43,633 bases of DNA from an uncultured Eubacteriales bacterium (GTDB lineage Bacteria > Bacillota > Clostridia > Oscillospirales > Acutalibacteraceae), in contig OMWP01000030.1 of the NCBI GenBank assembly GCA_900314795.1, forward strand, positions 1 through 43,633. Reading direction: 5' to 3'. The notes under the pieces were generated by a model. It ran no database searches. It saw only the letters and a list, made by a program, of their open reading frames with translations, and had not been told where the DNA came from. Positions 43,548-43,633 of this stretch are shown here, piece by piece (position 1 is the first letter of the stretch; each line of letters starts with the position of its first letter). The translations under genes were made by a program, and so were the position numbers.

Positions 43548-43633
43548 ATGATGCGTTACACTTTTTCAAGAAAAGATAACCTCTCCGGTTTTGAGGAAAT
43601 GGTAAAGGAACTCGCGAGGAGATTTCCAACCGA
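43548..43633 (+). CDS. Possible gene start running off the right edge
   Basis: From the ATG at 43548 (or 43551) the frame stays open to the edge: MMRYTFSRKDNLSGFEEMVK and on. The ribosome site is weak (TGTAGG, 9 bp upstream). With only 28 codons no family can be named. Confidence 0.3.
   Translation, partial: MMRYTFSRKDNLSGFEEMVKELARRFPT

Noticed and set aside
43423-43629. Minus-strand frame at the right edge
   Set aside because: It is made from repeat DNA including a GTAGGG hairpin and has no protein features.

Overview
The window looks like chromosomal DNA from a Gram-positive, anaerobic, gut-type Clostridia, most likely a Ruminococcus-like member of the Oscillospiraceae. The reasons are: AGGAGG-type ribosome sites before nearly every gene, an hrcA-grpE-dnaK-dnaJ operon with a CIRCE operator, a Bacillus-type SOS box in front of lexA, a single-chain pyruvate:ferredoxin oxidoreductase, and two secreted proteins with type I dockerin modules. 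Base composition is moderately GC-rich in genes, while the first ~780 bases and many intergenic stretches are AT-rich. The genus is inferred, not proven.

Layout: 1-780 holds the start of a TetR-type regulator and gene-poor AT-rich DNA. 816-2588 is thyA-folA, divergent from mutY (2863-3891). 4235-12786, all on the minus strand, is the heat-shock operon hrcA-grpE-dnaK-dnaJ, then a small membrane protein, prmA, an acidic-tailed membrane protein and the Mrp ATPase. 13250-14265 has two small overlapping membrane-protein genes and rpsT. 14391-20027 (minus) collects fatty-acid handling genes: fakA, a DegV/FakB protein, a GNAT-like protein, plsX and acpP. 20310-26295 holds an acyltransferase-like membrane protein, a serine hydrolase, the Gx/NusG-II pair, divergent apbE, a small membrane protein with a duplicated motif and a lipoprotein esterase. 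26742-31637 has a TfoX-N protein, a zinc-ribbon membrane protein and a three-gene SPFH / zinc-ribbon / TPM operon resembling Bacillus ydjI-ydjG-ydjH. 31840-35165 has a 28-residue exported microprotein, an RlmI-like methyltransferase, a membrane protein and lexA. 35493-38949 has two dockerin proteins, a HAD hydrolase and a 70-residue Xre regulator that appears to start with AUA. 39218-42742 is nifJ. 42900-43633 is almost pure repeat DNA.

How genes work together: FakA and the DegV protein would phosphorylate scavenged fatty acids to acyl-phosphate, the same intermediate made or used by PlsX from acyl-ACP, and acpP sits beside plsX. This joins uptake and synthesis of fatty acids for phospholipids. 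ThyA and DHFR form the dTMP/folate cycle. HrcA represses the chaperone genes through CIRCE. LexA likely represses itself.

The most unusual aspect is the intergenic DNA. At least five repeat classes occur: (1) eight arrays with an exact 7-bp period, one with 15 units, often touching stop codons, -35 boxes or ribosome sites; (2) four copies of a 138-306 bp MITE-like element with two exchangeable end types and internal hairpins whose stems change in compensated pairs; (3) about ten GTAGGG hairpins whose stems differ in sequence but stay complementary; (4) seven hairpins framed by CATTGCGAGG and GGCAATCTC; (5) a recurring ACACGCGTGT palindrome. No tRNA, rRNA, CRISPR array or transposase gene was seen.
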